Assembly: GCF_028532725.1 (NCBI RefSeq)
Contig: NZ_JAQKGU010000001.1
Coordinates: 310,001 to 374,000 of the forward strand
Source of the DNA: Desulfovibrio sp. Fe33
GTDB lineage: Bacteria; Desulfobacterota; Desulfovibrionia; Desulfovibrionales; Desulfovibrionaceae
DNA length: 64,000 bases
Direction: 5' to 3'
Under the pieces are notes generated by a model. That model was not told the DNA's origin. It saw only the letters and a program-made list of their open reading frames with translations, and did not search any database. Made by a program: the position numbers and the translations under genes. Within the stretch, counting starts at the first letter, position 1. Each line of letters begins with the position of its first letter. Positions 9,733-17,559 of this stretch are shown piece by piece.

Positions 9733-10836
9733 ATGATCGTTCCCAGCAATTCCATAATTTGGAACATGACGCGGAAATGCAATTTCCGTTGCGAATATTG
9801 CTACTTCCCCCACGACAATTCCCCGGTGACGGAGACTCTCGACGCCCGGCGAATCAAGGCTTTTCTCGACGCCACCGGGGAGACTTGGAAAGTCGGACTG
9901 ACCGGCGGCGAACCCTTCATCTATCCCGGTATCGTCGATATCTGCGAAATCCTCACTGAAAGCCACATCATCGGCATCGACACCAACCTGTCGGCGTCCT
10001 CCAAAGTGCGCGAGTTCACGGAGCGCATCGACCCCGCGCGGGTCCACAATCTTTACGTCGCCCTGCACATCGAGGAGCGCGAGAGGATCAAGGGCGTGGA
10101 CGCCTTCATCCGCAACGCCCGCCTGCTGATGGACAAGGGCTTCGAAATCATCGTCAATTACGTGGTCCACCCCACCCTGGAAGAGCGGTTCCACAAGGAC
10201 GTGGAGTTTTACGGAAGCCACGGCATCAAGATCACCCCGCGCCCCTTCCGCGGGACCTTCGAGGGAAGACGCTACCCCGAAGCCTACGGCGACCGGGCGC
10301 AGGCCATCTTCGCCGACCACCCGGAACAGGGCAAAAAGGTGGCCTTCAATTTCGAGGGGCTGCCCTGCTCGGCGGGCCGCACGCTGTTGCGCATGGAATC
10401 CGACGGGACCATTTTCCGCTGCCCGGGCGACAAGACCGTCCTCGGCAATGTCATGGACGAGGTGCGCCTCTACGAAGGATTCCCGCCCTGCACCAAGAAA
10501 CGGTGCCCCTGCCGGGGGCTGGACCATGTGCGGCTGACCTCCGCCCAGGCCGCCCTGGTCGAAGGCGTCCAGTTTGCCGTGGTGGCCGAAAACAAGGCAT
10601 CCGAAGAGGCTTTCCGGCAAGCCGAAAAAACGGCCCCGGGCAACCCGTGCGGCGAGAACAATCTCGGCGTGCTGGCCTGGCGGCGCGGCGACAGGGAAGA
10701 GGCCGTTCGGCATTTCGAACGCGCCGCGCAAGCCCGGCCCGACAACGGGCTCTACGCCGAGAACCTGGACACGGCCCGATCCGGTGCCCCCGGCATCGAT
10801 CCCGGCATCTGCCTGGACATCAACGCCGCGTCGTAA
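9733..10836 (+). CDS. Radical SAM protein with C-terminal TPR segment
   Basis: The 367-residue product has the radical SAM cluster CNFRCEYC (CxxxCxxC) near residue 14 and GLTGGEPF as the glycine-rich SAM-contacting motif. Later cysteines (LPCSAGRT, FRCPGD, KRCPCRG) may bind an auxiliary iron-sulfur cluster. The last ~70 residues form one or two TPR-like repeats (NNLGVLAWRRGDREEAVRHFERA). The TPR suggests docking to a protein or peptide. The ATG at 9733 is chosen because GGAGGA precedes it. It is divergent from the deacetylase gene and lies upstream of two glycosyltransferases. The reaction is unknown; peptide or sugar modification are both plausible. Confidence 0.8.
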   Translation: MIVPSNSIIWNMTRKCNFRCEYCYFPHDNSPVTETLDARRIKAFLDATGETWKVGLTGGEPFIYPGIVDICEILTESHIIGIDTNLSASSKVREFTERIDPARVHNLYVALHIEERERIKGVDAFIRNARLLMDKGFEIIVNYVVHPTLEERFHKDVEFYGSHGIKITPRPFRGTFEGRRYPEAYGDRAQAIFADHPEQGKKVAFNFEGLPCSAGRTLLRMESDGTIFRCPGDKTVLGNVMDEVRLYEGFPPCTKKRCPCRGLDHVRLTSAQAALVEGVQFAVVAENKASEEAFRQAEKTAPGNPCGENNLGVLAWRRGDREEAVRHFERAAQARPDNGLYAENLDTARSGAPGIDPGICLDINAAS

Positions 10837-10958
10837 CAGGTTTCCAAAAATATATCATTGGCCTGGACCGATTCTGGACATCATTCAAACAACCCTATAC
10901 GGTGTATGCGTTGATAGAAATGACGACCCGTTCGGCGTTTTGTGACTAGCGAAGGCCC

Positions 10959-12122
10959 ATGGAATCAAAAGCCTACAACATCCTCATGTACTCCCACGAC
11001 ACCTATGGTCTGGGACACATCCGCCGCACGATGGCCATCGCCCGGAACCTGGTCGGACCGGAGGTGAACATCCTCATCGTCACGGGCTCCCCAATAGTCG
11101 GCCGGTACTCCATGCCGAAGGGCATCGACTTCGTGCGCATCCCCGGCATGATAAAAAAGACCAACGTCGTCTACGTACCCCACTCCATCAAGGTCGACCC
11201 CAAGATCGCCATTTCCATCCGCACCCAGATCATCTCGGCCACCGCCAAAAGCTTCAAGCCCGACCTGCTCATCGTCGACAAGGTCCCCACCGGGCTCAAA
11301 CGCGAGGTTCTGCCCACCCTCAAGTGGATGCGCAAGAAACTGCCCTGTTCCCGGGTGGTCCTCGGCCTGCGCGACATCCTGGACGACGCCGAATCCACCC
11401 GCGCCGACTGGAAACGAAAAAAATTTCCCGAGGTCCTGCGCGACCTCTACTCGGAGATATGGGTCTACGGCACCAAATCCATGTACGACCCCATCACCGA
11501 ATACGCCTTCCCCGACGACATCGCCGCCAAGACGGTCTTCACCGGATACATCCCGCGCTTCGTGCCCAGCACCCGCAAGGCCAAACGCAGGCACAAGCAG
11601 ATCATCGTCACCATCGGCGGGGGCGGCGACGGCTACAGGGTTCTCGACACCTACCTCAAGATGCTTGAGACGAACGGCTCCGTCGATTTCAACACCCTCA
11701 TGATAACCGGCCCGTTCCTCTCCCCCGAACGGCTCGACGAACTGGCCGACCGGGCCCGTTCCCTCAAAGTTCAGCTCAAGCCCTTCGTGCGCAACATGGA
11801 AAAACGCATGGCCAAGTCCGACCTCGTGGTCTCCATGGGCGGCTACAACACCATGTGCGAAATCCTCTCCCTGAAGAAGCCCTCCCTCATCATCCCGCGC
11901 GACACCCCGCGCCAGGAGCAACTCATCCGCGCACAGGTCTTCAAAAAACAGGGGCTTTGCGAATTTCTCCCGTGGGACAAGATTTCGCCCGAAACCATGC
12001 GCGAAAAGATCAACGCCCTGCTTGACGACCCGTCTTCCTACACCACCGCCCTAGAATCCTTTGCCATGACCGGCCTGGACGTCATGCGCGAACGTCTCCA
12101 ATTCTTCCGAGAGAACTGCTGA
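10959..12122 (+). CDS. Predicted glycosyltransferase, MurG/GT28-like
   Basis: The 387-residue protein begins with YSHDTYGLGHIRRTMAIARNL, the N-terminal glycine/histidine motif of GT-B enzymes of the COG4671 type. The C-terminal half has VTIGGGGDGYRVLD and SMGGYNTMCEILSLKKPSLIIPR, the nucleotide-sugar-binding region shared with MurG-like enzymes. It probably transfers a sugar at the cytoplasmic side of the membrane. Donor and acceptor are unknown. The next glycosyltransferase starts 1 nt after its stop codon, so the two are surely co-transcribed and may work in sequence on the same glycan. Confidence 0.82.
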   Translation: MESKAYNILMYSHDTYGLGHIRRTMAIARNLVGPEVNILIVTGSPIVGRYSMPKGIDFVRIPGMIKKTNVVYVPHSIKVDPKIAISIRTQIISATAKSFKPDLLIVDKVPTGLKREVLPTLKWMRKKLPCSRVVLGLRDILDDAESTRADWKRKKFPEVLRDLYSEIWVYGTKSMYDPITEYAFPDDIAAKTVFTGYIPRFVPSTRKAKRRHKQIIVTIGGGGDGYRVLDTYLKMLETNGSVDFNTLMITGPFLSPERLDELADRARSLKVQLKPFVRNMEKRMAKSDLVVSMGGYNTMCEILSLKKPSLIIPRDTPRQEQLIRAQVFKKQGLCEFLPWDKISPETMREKINALLDDPSSYTTALESFAMTGLDVMRERLQFFRENC

Positions 12123-12123
12123 C

Positions 12124-13395
12124 ATGCCCGAACATTCCAACAACAAGACCTTGGGCATGGTGCTCAAGGGCTACCCCCGCATTTCCGAAACCTTCATCTC
12201 CAACGAGATTCGCCTGCTCGAAGAGATGGGCTTCAAAATTCACATCTACTCCATGCGCGCCCCGCGCGAGAATTTTTCCCACGAGTCCGTCAAACGGATC
12301 AAGGCGGGCGTCACCTACCTCCCCTCGTCCATGATCTGGGGACTGCCGACCCTGCTCTATCACAATATCCGCCTCTTCCTGCGGATGCCCGAAAGATACC
12401 GCGAATGCCTCAAGCTCATGGCCAAACGGTTCCGGCTCGCCCCCAAAAAGCACACCTGGGTCAAGCACATGCTCCAGGCCGGGTACATCATGCAGAAATC
12501 CGTCATCGACGACGGCGTGGACCTGGCCCACCTGCACGGCCATTTCGCCCACACTCCGACCACCGTGACCATGTACGCCGCCTGTCTCGCCGGAATCCCT
12601 TTTTCCTTCACCGCTCACGCCAAGGACATCTACACCCAGGACCCGCGCCGCATACAGGACAAGGTCAAACGCGCCAAGTTCGTCGTCACCTGCACCCGGT
12701 ACAATGAACAGTACCTCCGCGAACACGTGGCCAACGGCAACCCCATTCACTGCGTCTATCACGGCATCAATCTCGACCTTTTCTCTCCCAACGGACGCTC
12801 GCCCGAAATCGCGCCGCCCTATCACATCCTCACCGTCGCCCGGTTCGTGGAAAAGAAGGGCCTCGACACCGTGCTCAAGGCCCTGGCCGAACTGCGCGCC
12901 AGAGGCATCGAGTTCCGCTACACGCTGGTCGGCGAGGGCAAGGCCAAGTTCAACCGCAAAATCAAGGACCTGGTCCACAGGCTCGGCCTCGACGACGTCA
13001 CCACGCTCCCCGGCACCATAACCCACGACGAGGTCATCAAACTTCTCGGCTCCGCCGACTGCTTCACCCTCGGCTGCCGAAAGGCCAAGGACGGAGACCG
13101 CGACGGCATCCCCAACGTGGTCGCCGAAGCCATGGCCACCGGCGTGCCCGTGGCCGCCACCGACGTGTCCGGCGTGCCCGAACTCGTCACGCACGAACAA
13201 ACCGGCCTTCTCTGCCCGTCCAACGACCCCAAGGCGTTGGCCGACATCATCCAGCGCGCCCTCACCGACAACGACTTGCGGCGAACCATCATCCCTGCCG
13301 CCGTGGAACAGGCCCACGCACTCTTCAACAACAAGATCCTCATCCGCCGACTCGGCGAAATCTACAAAAGCCACGACGTGCCCTGCGGGCAATAG
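12124..13395 (+). CDS. Glycosyltransferase family 4
   Basis: A 423-residue GT-B enzyme. The N-terminus has LKGYPRISETFISNEI, and HLHGHFAHTPTT marks the acceptor-side fold. The donor site is clear: VARFVEKKGLDTVLKAL, then DRDGIPNVVAEAMATGVPVAATDVSGVPELV (the E-x7-E motif). The pattern resembles colanic-acid and lipopolysaccharide GT4 enzymes. It is immediately downstream of the GT28-like gene, and a 14-bp perfect hairpin lies between it and convergent metW. The sugar specificity is not deducible. Confidence 0.87.
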   Translation: MPEHSNNKTLGMVLKGYPRISETFISNEIRLLEEMGFKIHIYSMRAPRENFSHESVKRIKAGVTYLPSSMIWGLPTLLYHNIRLFLRMPERYRECLKLMAKRFRLAPKKHTWVKHMLQAGYIMQKSVIDDGVDLAHLHGHFAHTPTTVTMYAACLAGIPFSFTAHAKDIYTQDPRRIQDKVKRAKFVVTCTRYNEQYLREHVANGNPIHCVYHGINLDLFSPNGRSPEIAPPYHILTVARFVEKKGLDTVLKALAELRARGIEFRYTLVGEGKAKFNRKIKDLVHRLGLDDVTTLPGTITHDEVIKLLGSADCFTLGCRKAKDGDRDGIPNVVAEAMATGVPVAATDVSGVPELVTHEQTGLLCPSNDPKALADIIQRALTDNDLRRTIIPAAVEQAHALFNNKILIRRLGEIYKSHDVPCGQ

Positions 13396-13508
13396 CCAGC
13401 CCGGCGGCCTCCTTCCGAGAGACCACCCATCCGCCGGTCGTGCCGGTATGCGAATTGGCGAAAAAAAGAGCGCCCCGCTCTGACACAGCCCCTCCCCGCG
13501 AAGCGGCA

Positions 13509-13557
13509 CCAAAAAGTTTTGGAGATTCTAAAGAACCTTTTTCAAAAGGTTCTTTAG
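13509..13557. repeat. Paired perfect hairpins between convergent genes
   Basis: CCAAAA/TTTTGG with an AG loop (13509-13522) is followed by a 14-bp perfect stem, CTAAAGAACCTTTT (13528-13541) with AAAAGGTTCTTTAG (13544-13557). It sits in the 210-bp gap between the GT4 gene and convergent metW. It may act as a bidirectional transcription barrier; the A/T-rich arms could supply U-runs. It also resembles a dispersed REP-like element (compare 52744-52803). Confidence 0.55.
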
Positions 13558-13605
13558 CCGTCGGAGACGCCCGGCCGGCGAGGCCCCTCAAAAAGAGTAC
13601 GCCCC

Positions 13606-14208
13606 CTATCGGGCCTGGCCGAGCATGAAGACGCCGAAGGTGGCGAACAGGTTGGGGAGGAAGGTGATGACCTTGCCTTGTTCATCGTGATGATGCGTGG
13701 AGAGGGCGAGTTCCTTGACGATGGGAACGCCGAGGTGCTTGCAGAAGCGGCGGAAGTCGATGATGGGAATGACCCGGATGTTGGGGGTGTTGTACCACTC
13801 GTAGGGAAGTTCCTTGGACATGGGCGCGCGTCCGGTGAAGAACATCTGGAAGCGGTTCTTGTAGTGGGTGAAATTCGGGAACGAGACGATGCCGAGTCTT
13901 CCGACGCGGAGCATTTCGCGAATCAGGGTCTCGGGATCGAGGACCTGCATGAGGGCCTGGGAGAGGATGACGTAGTCGAAGGCGTTGTCGGGATAGTCCT
14001 CGATTTCCTCGTAGATGTCGCCGTGGATGACGGAAAGCCCCTTGGCGATGGCGCGGCCCGCCGCATCCTCGTCGATCTCGATGCCGGTGCCGACGATGGC
14101 TTTTTCATCGGCAAGATGCGCGAGGAGCGATCCGGTCCGGCAGCCGAGGTCGAGAACGCGGCTGCCCGGCTCGATCCATGAGGCGATGACTTGAAGATCA
14201 TATCTCAT
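13606..14208 (-). CDS. metW: MetW, methionine biosynthesis methyltransferase-fold protein
   Basis: The 200-residue protein carries a class I SAM-binding motif, [15 protein letters not shown], then a conserved MetW series: [36 protein letters not shown] and [11 protein letters not shown]. In many bacteria MetW works with MetX, making it active as a homoserine acyltransferase. The gene overlaps the end of metX by 11 nt in the same direction, so translation is probably coupled. Cytosolic. Confidence 0.92.
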   Translation of the reverse strand: MRYDLQVIASWIEPGSRVLDLGCRTGSLLAHLADEKAIVGTGIEIDEDAAGRAIAKGLSVIHGDIYEEIEDYPDNAFDYVILSQALMQVLDPETLIREMLRVGRLGIVSFPNFTHYKNRFQMFFTGRAPMSKELPYEWYNTPNIRVIPIIDFRRFCKHLGVPIVKELALSTHHHDEQGKVITFLPNLFATFGVFMLGQAR

Positions 14209-15385
14209 CGTGGACTCCGATCCGGCAATGCAGGCATATCTTGTTGAGGAACCCGGCGAGCAGGTCGCTGAGACGTTTGTTGGGCAACAGGAAGGCGTCG
14301 TGTCCCCAGGGGGCTTCGATCTCGCAGAAGGAGACGTCGAGGCCGTTTTTCTTCATGGCCTTGACCATGTTCTTGGACTGATAGGTGGGGTAAAGCCAGT
14401 CCGAGGTGAAGGAAACCACGAGATAACGGCAGGAGGCGCGGGAAAAGGCGGCCACCAGCGAACCGTCGCCGTAGTGATTTTCGAGATTGAAATAATCGGC
14501 TGCCTTGGTGAGATAGAGGAACGAATTGGCGTCGAACCTGTCCACGAACTTGTTGCCCTGGTAGCGCAGATAGGACTCCACCTGGAAGTCGGCTTCGAAG
14601 TCGAAGGAGAGTTCCACGCGGTCCTGGAGCCTGCGGTCGAACTTGTGGCGCATGGATTCATCGGACAGATAGGTGATGTGTCCGACCATGCGGGCCACGG
14701 CCAGCCCGTGCTCGGGCCTGCCGGTTTCGTAATAGTCGCCCCTGTTCCATTTCGGATCGGCCATGATGGCCTGACGGGCTACCTCGTTGAAGGCGATGGC
14801 CTGCGCCGAATGCTTGGTGGTGGTGGCCAGGGGAATGGCCGCGTGAACGCGATGCGGGTAGCGCACGGACCATTCGAGGACCTGCATACCGCCCACTGAG
14901 CCGCCGACCACGGCCAGCAGCGTATCGATGCCGAAGGAGTCGACGAGACGCCGTTGCGCGCGGACCATGTCGCCGATGGTGACGACGGGAAAGGACGCGC
15001 CGTAGGGCCGTCCGGTCGCGGGGTCCGCGGACGTGGGCCCCGTGGAACCCATGCACCCGCCGATGACGTTGGAACAGATGACGAAATACTTGTCGGTGTC
15101 TATGGGCTTGCCCGGCCCGACCATGAGGCTCCACCAGCCGGGCTTGGGATCGTTCCCGGAGTAGACCCCGGCCACATGGGAATCGCCGGTCAGGGCGTGG
15201 CAGACCAGGATGGCGTTGGTCTTGTCCGCATTGAGGGTTCCGCAGGTCTCGTAGGCCAGCGTCACCGGTCCGAGCCTGCGCCCGGACTCAAGCTCAAGGG
15301 GTTCGTCCCCGCCGAAGGTGAAGAAACGCTTCTCCACCAGCCCCACGCTCTCGCCGGTCTCAATCTGATCGACATATTCACTCAT
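14198..15385 (-). CDS. metX: Homoserine O-acyltransferase MetX
   Basis: A 395-residue alpha/beta-hydrolase enzyme that acylates homoserine (acetyl or succinyl) for direct or trans-sulfuration in methionine synthesis. The nucleophile elbow is [28 protein letters not shown] and [13 protein letters not shown] are family hallmarks, and the late Asp and His lie in TSDWLYP and WGHDAFLLP. The start MSEYVDQ at 15385 is preferred over 15433, whose extra residues are not family-like. It is the first gene of the metX-metW pair. Acetyl versus succinyl use cannot be settled by eye. Confidence 0.92.
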   Translation of the reverse strand: MSEYVDQIETGESVGLVEKRFFTFGGDEPLELESGRRLGPVTLAYETCGTLNADKTNAILVCHALTGDSHVAGVYSGNDPKPGWWSLMVGPGKPIDTDKYFVICSNVIGGCMGSTGPTSADPATGRPYGASFPVVTIGDMVRAQRRLVDSFGIDTLLAVVGGSVGGMQVLEWSVRYPHRVHAAIPLATTTKHSAQAIAFNEVARQAIMADPKWNRGDYYETGRPEHGLAVARMVGHITYLSDESMRHKFDRRLQDRVELSFDFEADFQVESYLRYQGNKFVDRFDANSFLYLTKAADYFNLENHYGDGSLVAAFSRASCRYLVVSFTSDWLYPTYQSKNMVKAMKKNGLDVSFCEIEAPWGHDAFLLPNKRLSDLLAGFLNKICLHCRIGVHDEI

Positions 15386-15464
15386 GGCGAAGAAAGTAAG
15401 GCAGGTAACGGGTGCGGTCAATGGCGCACCCATCGCGATGCCTTATGAGAGGGATGGGCAGGAC

Positions 15465-15875
15465 TTAGAACTGCGCGTTCATGGAGGCCAGGCAGCGCAG
15501 GAGAGCCTCGCGGTCCTCGGATGGGCAACCGGCCAGCAGCTCCTCGGTGAGGCGGAGGTGAAGGCGGTCATGCTCCTCGAACAGGACGCGGCCCCGTTCG
15601 GCGAGCTCCACGTTGATGGACCGGCGGTCCGTGTCGTGAGGAACCCGGCGAACGCATTCCTTGTCTTCGAGGCGGTCCACCAGCACGGTCAGGGTGCCGG
15701 TGGTGACGCCCATGGCCTCGGCCAGCTCCTTCATGCGCATAGAACCGTGGATGCCCAGCACCTCCAGGGTGTGCATCTGCGGCAGGGTCATGCCCTTTTC
15801 CCGGACCACATCGTGCTCCCAGGACGAGAGCTTCTCGAAAAACTCCACGATGGCGTGATTGATTCTTTCGACCAT
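15465..15875 (-). CDS. MarR-family transcriptional regulator
   Basis: The 136-residue protein has a MarR winged helix: LPQMHTLEVLGIHGSMRMKELAEAMGVTTGTLTVLVDRLEDK, then a wing with RVPHDTDRRSINVELAERG. The start MVERINH at 15875 follows GGGGAGGAA. It is 13 nt downstream of the transporter gene 15889-16650 and is therefore probably co-transcribed and autoregulated. The paired palindromes at 16680-16725 are the likely binding sites. The ligand is unknown; metal or a small organic acid would fit the transporter. Confidence 0.88.
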   Translation of the reverse strand: MVERINHAIVEFFEKLSSWEHDVVREKGMTLPQMHTLEVLGIHGSMRMKELAEAMGVTTGTLTVLVDRLEDKECVRRVPHDTDRRSINVELAERGRVLFEEHDRLHLRLTEELLAGCPSEDREALLRCLASMNAQF

Positions 15876-15888
15876 TCCGTTTCCTCCC

Positions 15889-16650
15889 CTAGATGGACGC
15901 GTACAGGCTGTAGGCACCAAAGGCGATGGTCATGAACCCGGCCGCACGCATGACCGCCGATTCCACCCAGTCCCGGGTCAGGGCGCGCATCAGCCCGGCG
16001 GCCTTGTAGATGGCGTAGATGACCGCGCCCAACGTCAGCCCGGTGCTCAGGGCGTAGACCGCGAAGACCGCCGTGCCCTTGAGCACGCTGCCCGAGTCGA
16101 GCGCATAGGTGTACATGAGCGCCACGGTCGGGCACGGCACGATCATGTTCACGAACCCGATGGCGAACAACCCCCAGGCGGTCATGGACCTGGCCGACGG
16201 CGCGCAGGCCCGGCCGCCGCAGACGCGGCCGCGATCATCGTGGTCGTGGTGGTGATGATCGTGATCGTGCCCGTGGCCGCCGTGATCGTCCCGGTCATGA
16301 GCGTGATCGTGGTCATGGCCGTGATCGTGGCTGTGCAGCAGATGCGGCCGGACAATCAGGATCAGCCCCAGAACGAGCAGGACCGCGAACGTGGCCACAT
16401 CCACGTACAGCGCGAACGACTCGGGGATGGCCAGGGAGACCGAGCCGAGCGTCAGGCCGATGAGAAGACAGGCCAAAGAGGTTCCGGCGATAAAGGAGAG
16501 GGTCAGGGCAAGAACCCGCCCCCCGCGCTTCTCGCCGTACACGAACGGAGCCAGAACGAGCCAGGAATGGCCGCACGGGTTGATCCCGTGCACCAGCCCG
16601 AGAAACACGCTCGATTGCAGGGCCACCTGGAATATGGAGTCGAATTGCAT
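15889..16650 (-). CDS. Histidine-rich polytopic membrane transporter (UreH/DsbD_2-like)
   Basis: The 253-residue protein has about six membrane helices. HGINPCGHSW near the start and MIVPCPTVAL in the second half are paired Pro-Cys motifs of the UreH/TauE-like or DsbD_2-type fold. Between helices lies a loop of about 35 residues that is mostly His, Asp and Gly (from HSHDHGHDHD), strongly suggesting divalent metal binding such as Ni, Co or Zn. It probably exports or takes up metal across the inner membrane. The start MQFDSIF at 16650 is chosen on the family pattern. It is followed by marR and preceded by twin operators. Confidence 0.78.
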   Translation of the reverse strand: MQFDSIFQVALQSSVFLGLVHGINPCGHSWLVLAPFVYGEKRGGRVLALTLSFIAGTSLACLLIGLTLGSVSLAIPESFALYVDVATFAVLLVLGLILIVRPHLLHSHDHGHDHDHAHDRDDHGGHGHDHDHHHHDHDDRGRVCGGRACAPSARSMTAWGLFAIGFVNMIVPCPTVALMYTYALDSGSVLKGTAVFAVYALSTGLTLGAVIYAIYKAAGLMRALTRDWVESAVMRAAGFMTIAFGAYSLYASI

Positions 16651-16679
16651 TGTCCGTCCTGTTTGCCGAGGGAGTGATT

Positions 16680-16725
16680 GTTTGACTTTCAAACTTTCTA
16701 TCGACGGTTTAGTTTGAATGTCAAG
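16680..16725 (-). promoter_or_regulatory. Promoter with two MarR-type operators
   Basis: Site 1 is GTTTGA-CTT-TCAAAC (16680-16694), a perfect inverted repeat. Site 2 is GTTTGA-ATG-TCAAGG (16712-16726), matching in four of six pairs. Their centres are 32 bp apart, about three helical turns, on the same DNA face. On the minus strand TTGACA (16724-16719) forms a -35 inside site 2, with ATAGAA 17 bp on as a -10. Site 1 lies just downstream of that, a layout typical of repression. Confidence 0.7.
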
Positions 16726-16750
16726 GCAAAATAGGAGGACGGAACGCCGC

Positions 16751-17158
16751 TCAGTCCGGGCGGGAATAGGCGGTCAGCCGATCGCCCAGGGTGCCGGTGT
16801 GCAGCTCGAAAAGATGATTGTCGTGATCGTGGAAGTAGAGAGAGCGGCCCTCCCCCGCGATGCGGGAGCGGCCCGCGCGGACGTCTAGGCCGTATTCGCA
16901 CACGCGCCGCTCATAGGTTTCGAACTCGCTGTCCGGAATCTTGAAGGCAACGTGGTTGTAGGTTTTGCACTCCAGCGGATCGCCCTCCATGACGGCCACC
17001 CAGACCCCGCCGATGACGAAGAACCGCTCGCGGGAAAGGGAATGCGTGTCCTCCCCGCTGTCATAGACCCGCTCGGCGTCGAAGATCGCCCGCAGGAACG
17101 CCTCCATGCGGTCCAGGTCGCGCACGATGAAGGTGATATGGCTCAGTCCCTCGATCAT
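16751..17158 (-). CDS. fosX: FosX-type fosfomycin hydrolase (VOC superfamily)
   Basis: The 135-residue protein matches FosX closely in pattern: MIEGLSHITFIVRDL, SLSRERFFVIGGVWVAVMEG, YNHVAFKI and FELHTGTL. The metal ligands His7, His69 and Glu118 fall at the FosX positions. Glu44, the general base that distinguishes the hydrating FosX from thiol-using FosA/FosB, is present. FosX opens the fosfomycin epoxide with water in a Mn-dependent reaction. A housekeeping VOC role is possible, since such genes are common in environmental genomes. It overlaps the rhodanese gene by 4 nt. Confidence 0.83.
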   Translation of the reverse strand: MIEGLSHITFIVRDLDRMEAFLRAIFDAERVYDSGEDTHSLSRERFFVIGGVWVAVMEGDPLECKTYNHVAFKIPDSEFETYERRVCEYGLDVRAGRSRIAGEGRSLYFHDHDNHLFELHTGTLGDRLTAYSRPD

Positions 17159-17556
17159 TCCCCCGACTCCGTAACGCCGCCGAAGAGCTTCCAGGCGGAC
17201 ATGCCCCAGGTGAGGTTTTTGACGTCGCTGTAGCCGTCGCGGCGCAAATGAAGCGCGGAGGGCGGAGAGCGGTGGCCGGTCATGCAGACCACGACCACAG
17301 GCCGGGAAGGATCGCCGATGGCGGAGGCCAGGGCTTCGGAGGTGAACGGATACGGCAGGTTGACCGCGCCGGGAATGTGGAAGAGCTTATACTCCGCCGG
17401 AGTTCGCACATCGAGAACGGTCGGGGCGGAATCCCCGCGCAAGGCCCGGCGCAATCCCCAGGGACTCATGGGGCGCACGCCGCGGAGCAGCCACCAGCCC
17501 GCTTCCCACAGAATCAAAACAGCGAGAACGACGAGCACGGCGGCCAGAATGCGCAT
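17155..17556 (-). CDS. Membrane-anchored rhodanese-domain protein
   Basis: The 133-residue protein starts with a hydrophobic segment (ILAAVLVVLAVLILWEAGWWLL) that should anchor it in the membrane. A single rhodanese domain follows: VLDVRTPAEYKLFHIPGAVNLPY, and the active-site loop VVVCMTGHRS with the persulfide-forming Cys. It probably handles sulfane sulfur at the envelope. It lies 3 nt from the mscS-like gene upstream and overlaps fosX downstream, so it is part of a tight leftward operon. Confidence 0.85.
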   Translation of the reverse strand: MRILAAVLVVLAVLILWEAGWWLLRGVRPMSPWGLRRALRGDSAPTVLDVRTPAEYKLFHIPGAVNLPYPFTSEALASAIGDPSRPVVVVCMTGHRSPPSALHLRRDGYSDVKNLTWGMSAWKLFGGVTESGE

Positions 17557-17559
17557 GGG

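Noticed and set aside
16240-16345. Tandem repeat or CRISPR-like array
   Set aside because: The repeated GTGATCGTG-like bases simply encode the His/Asp-rich loop of the transporter.
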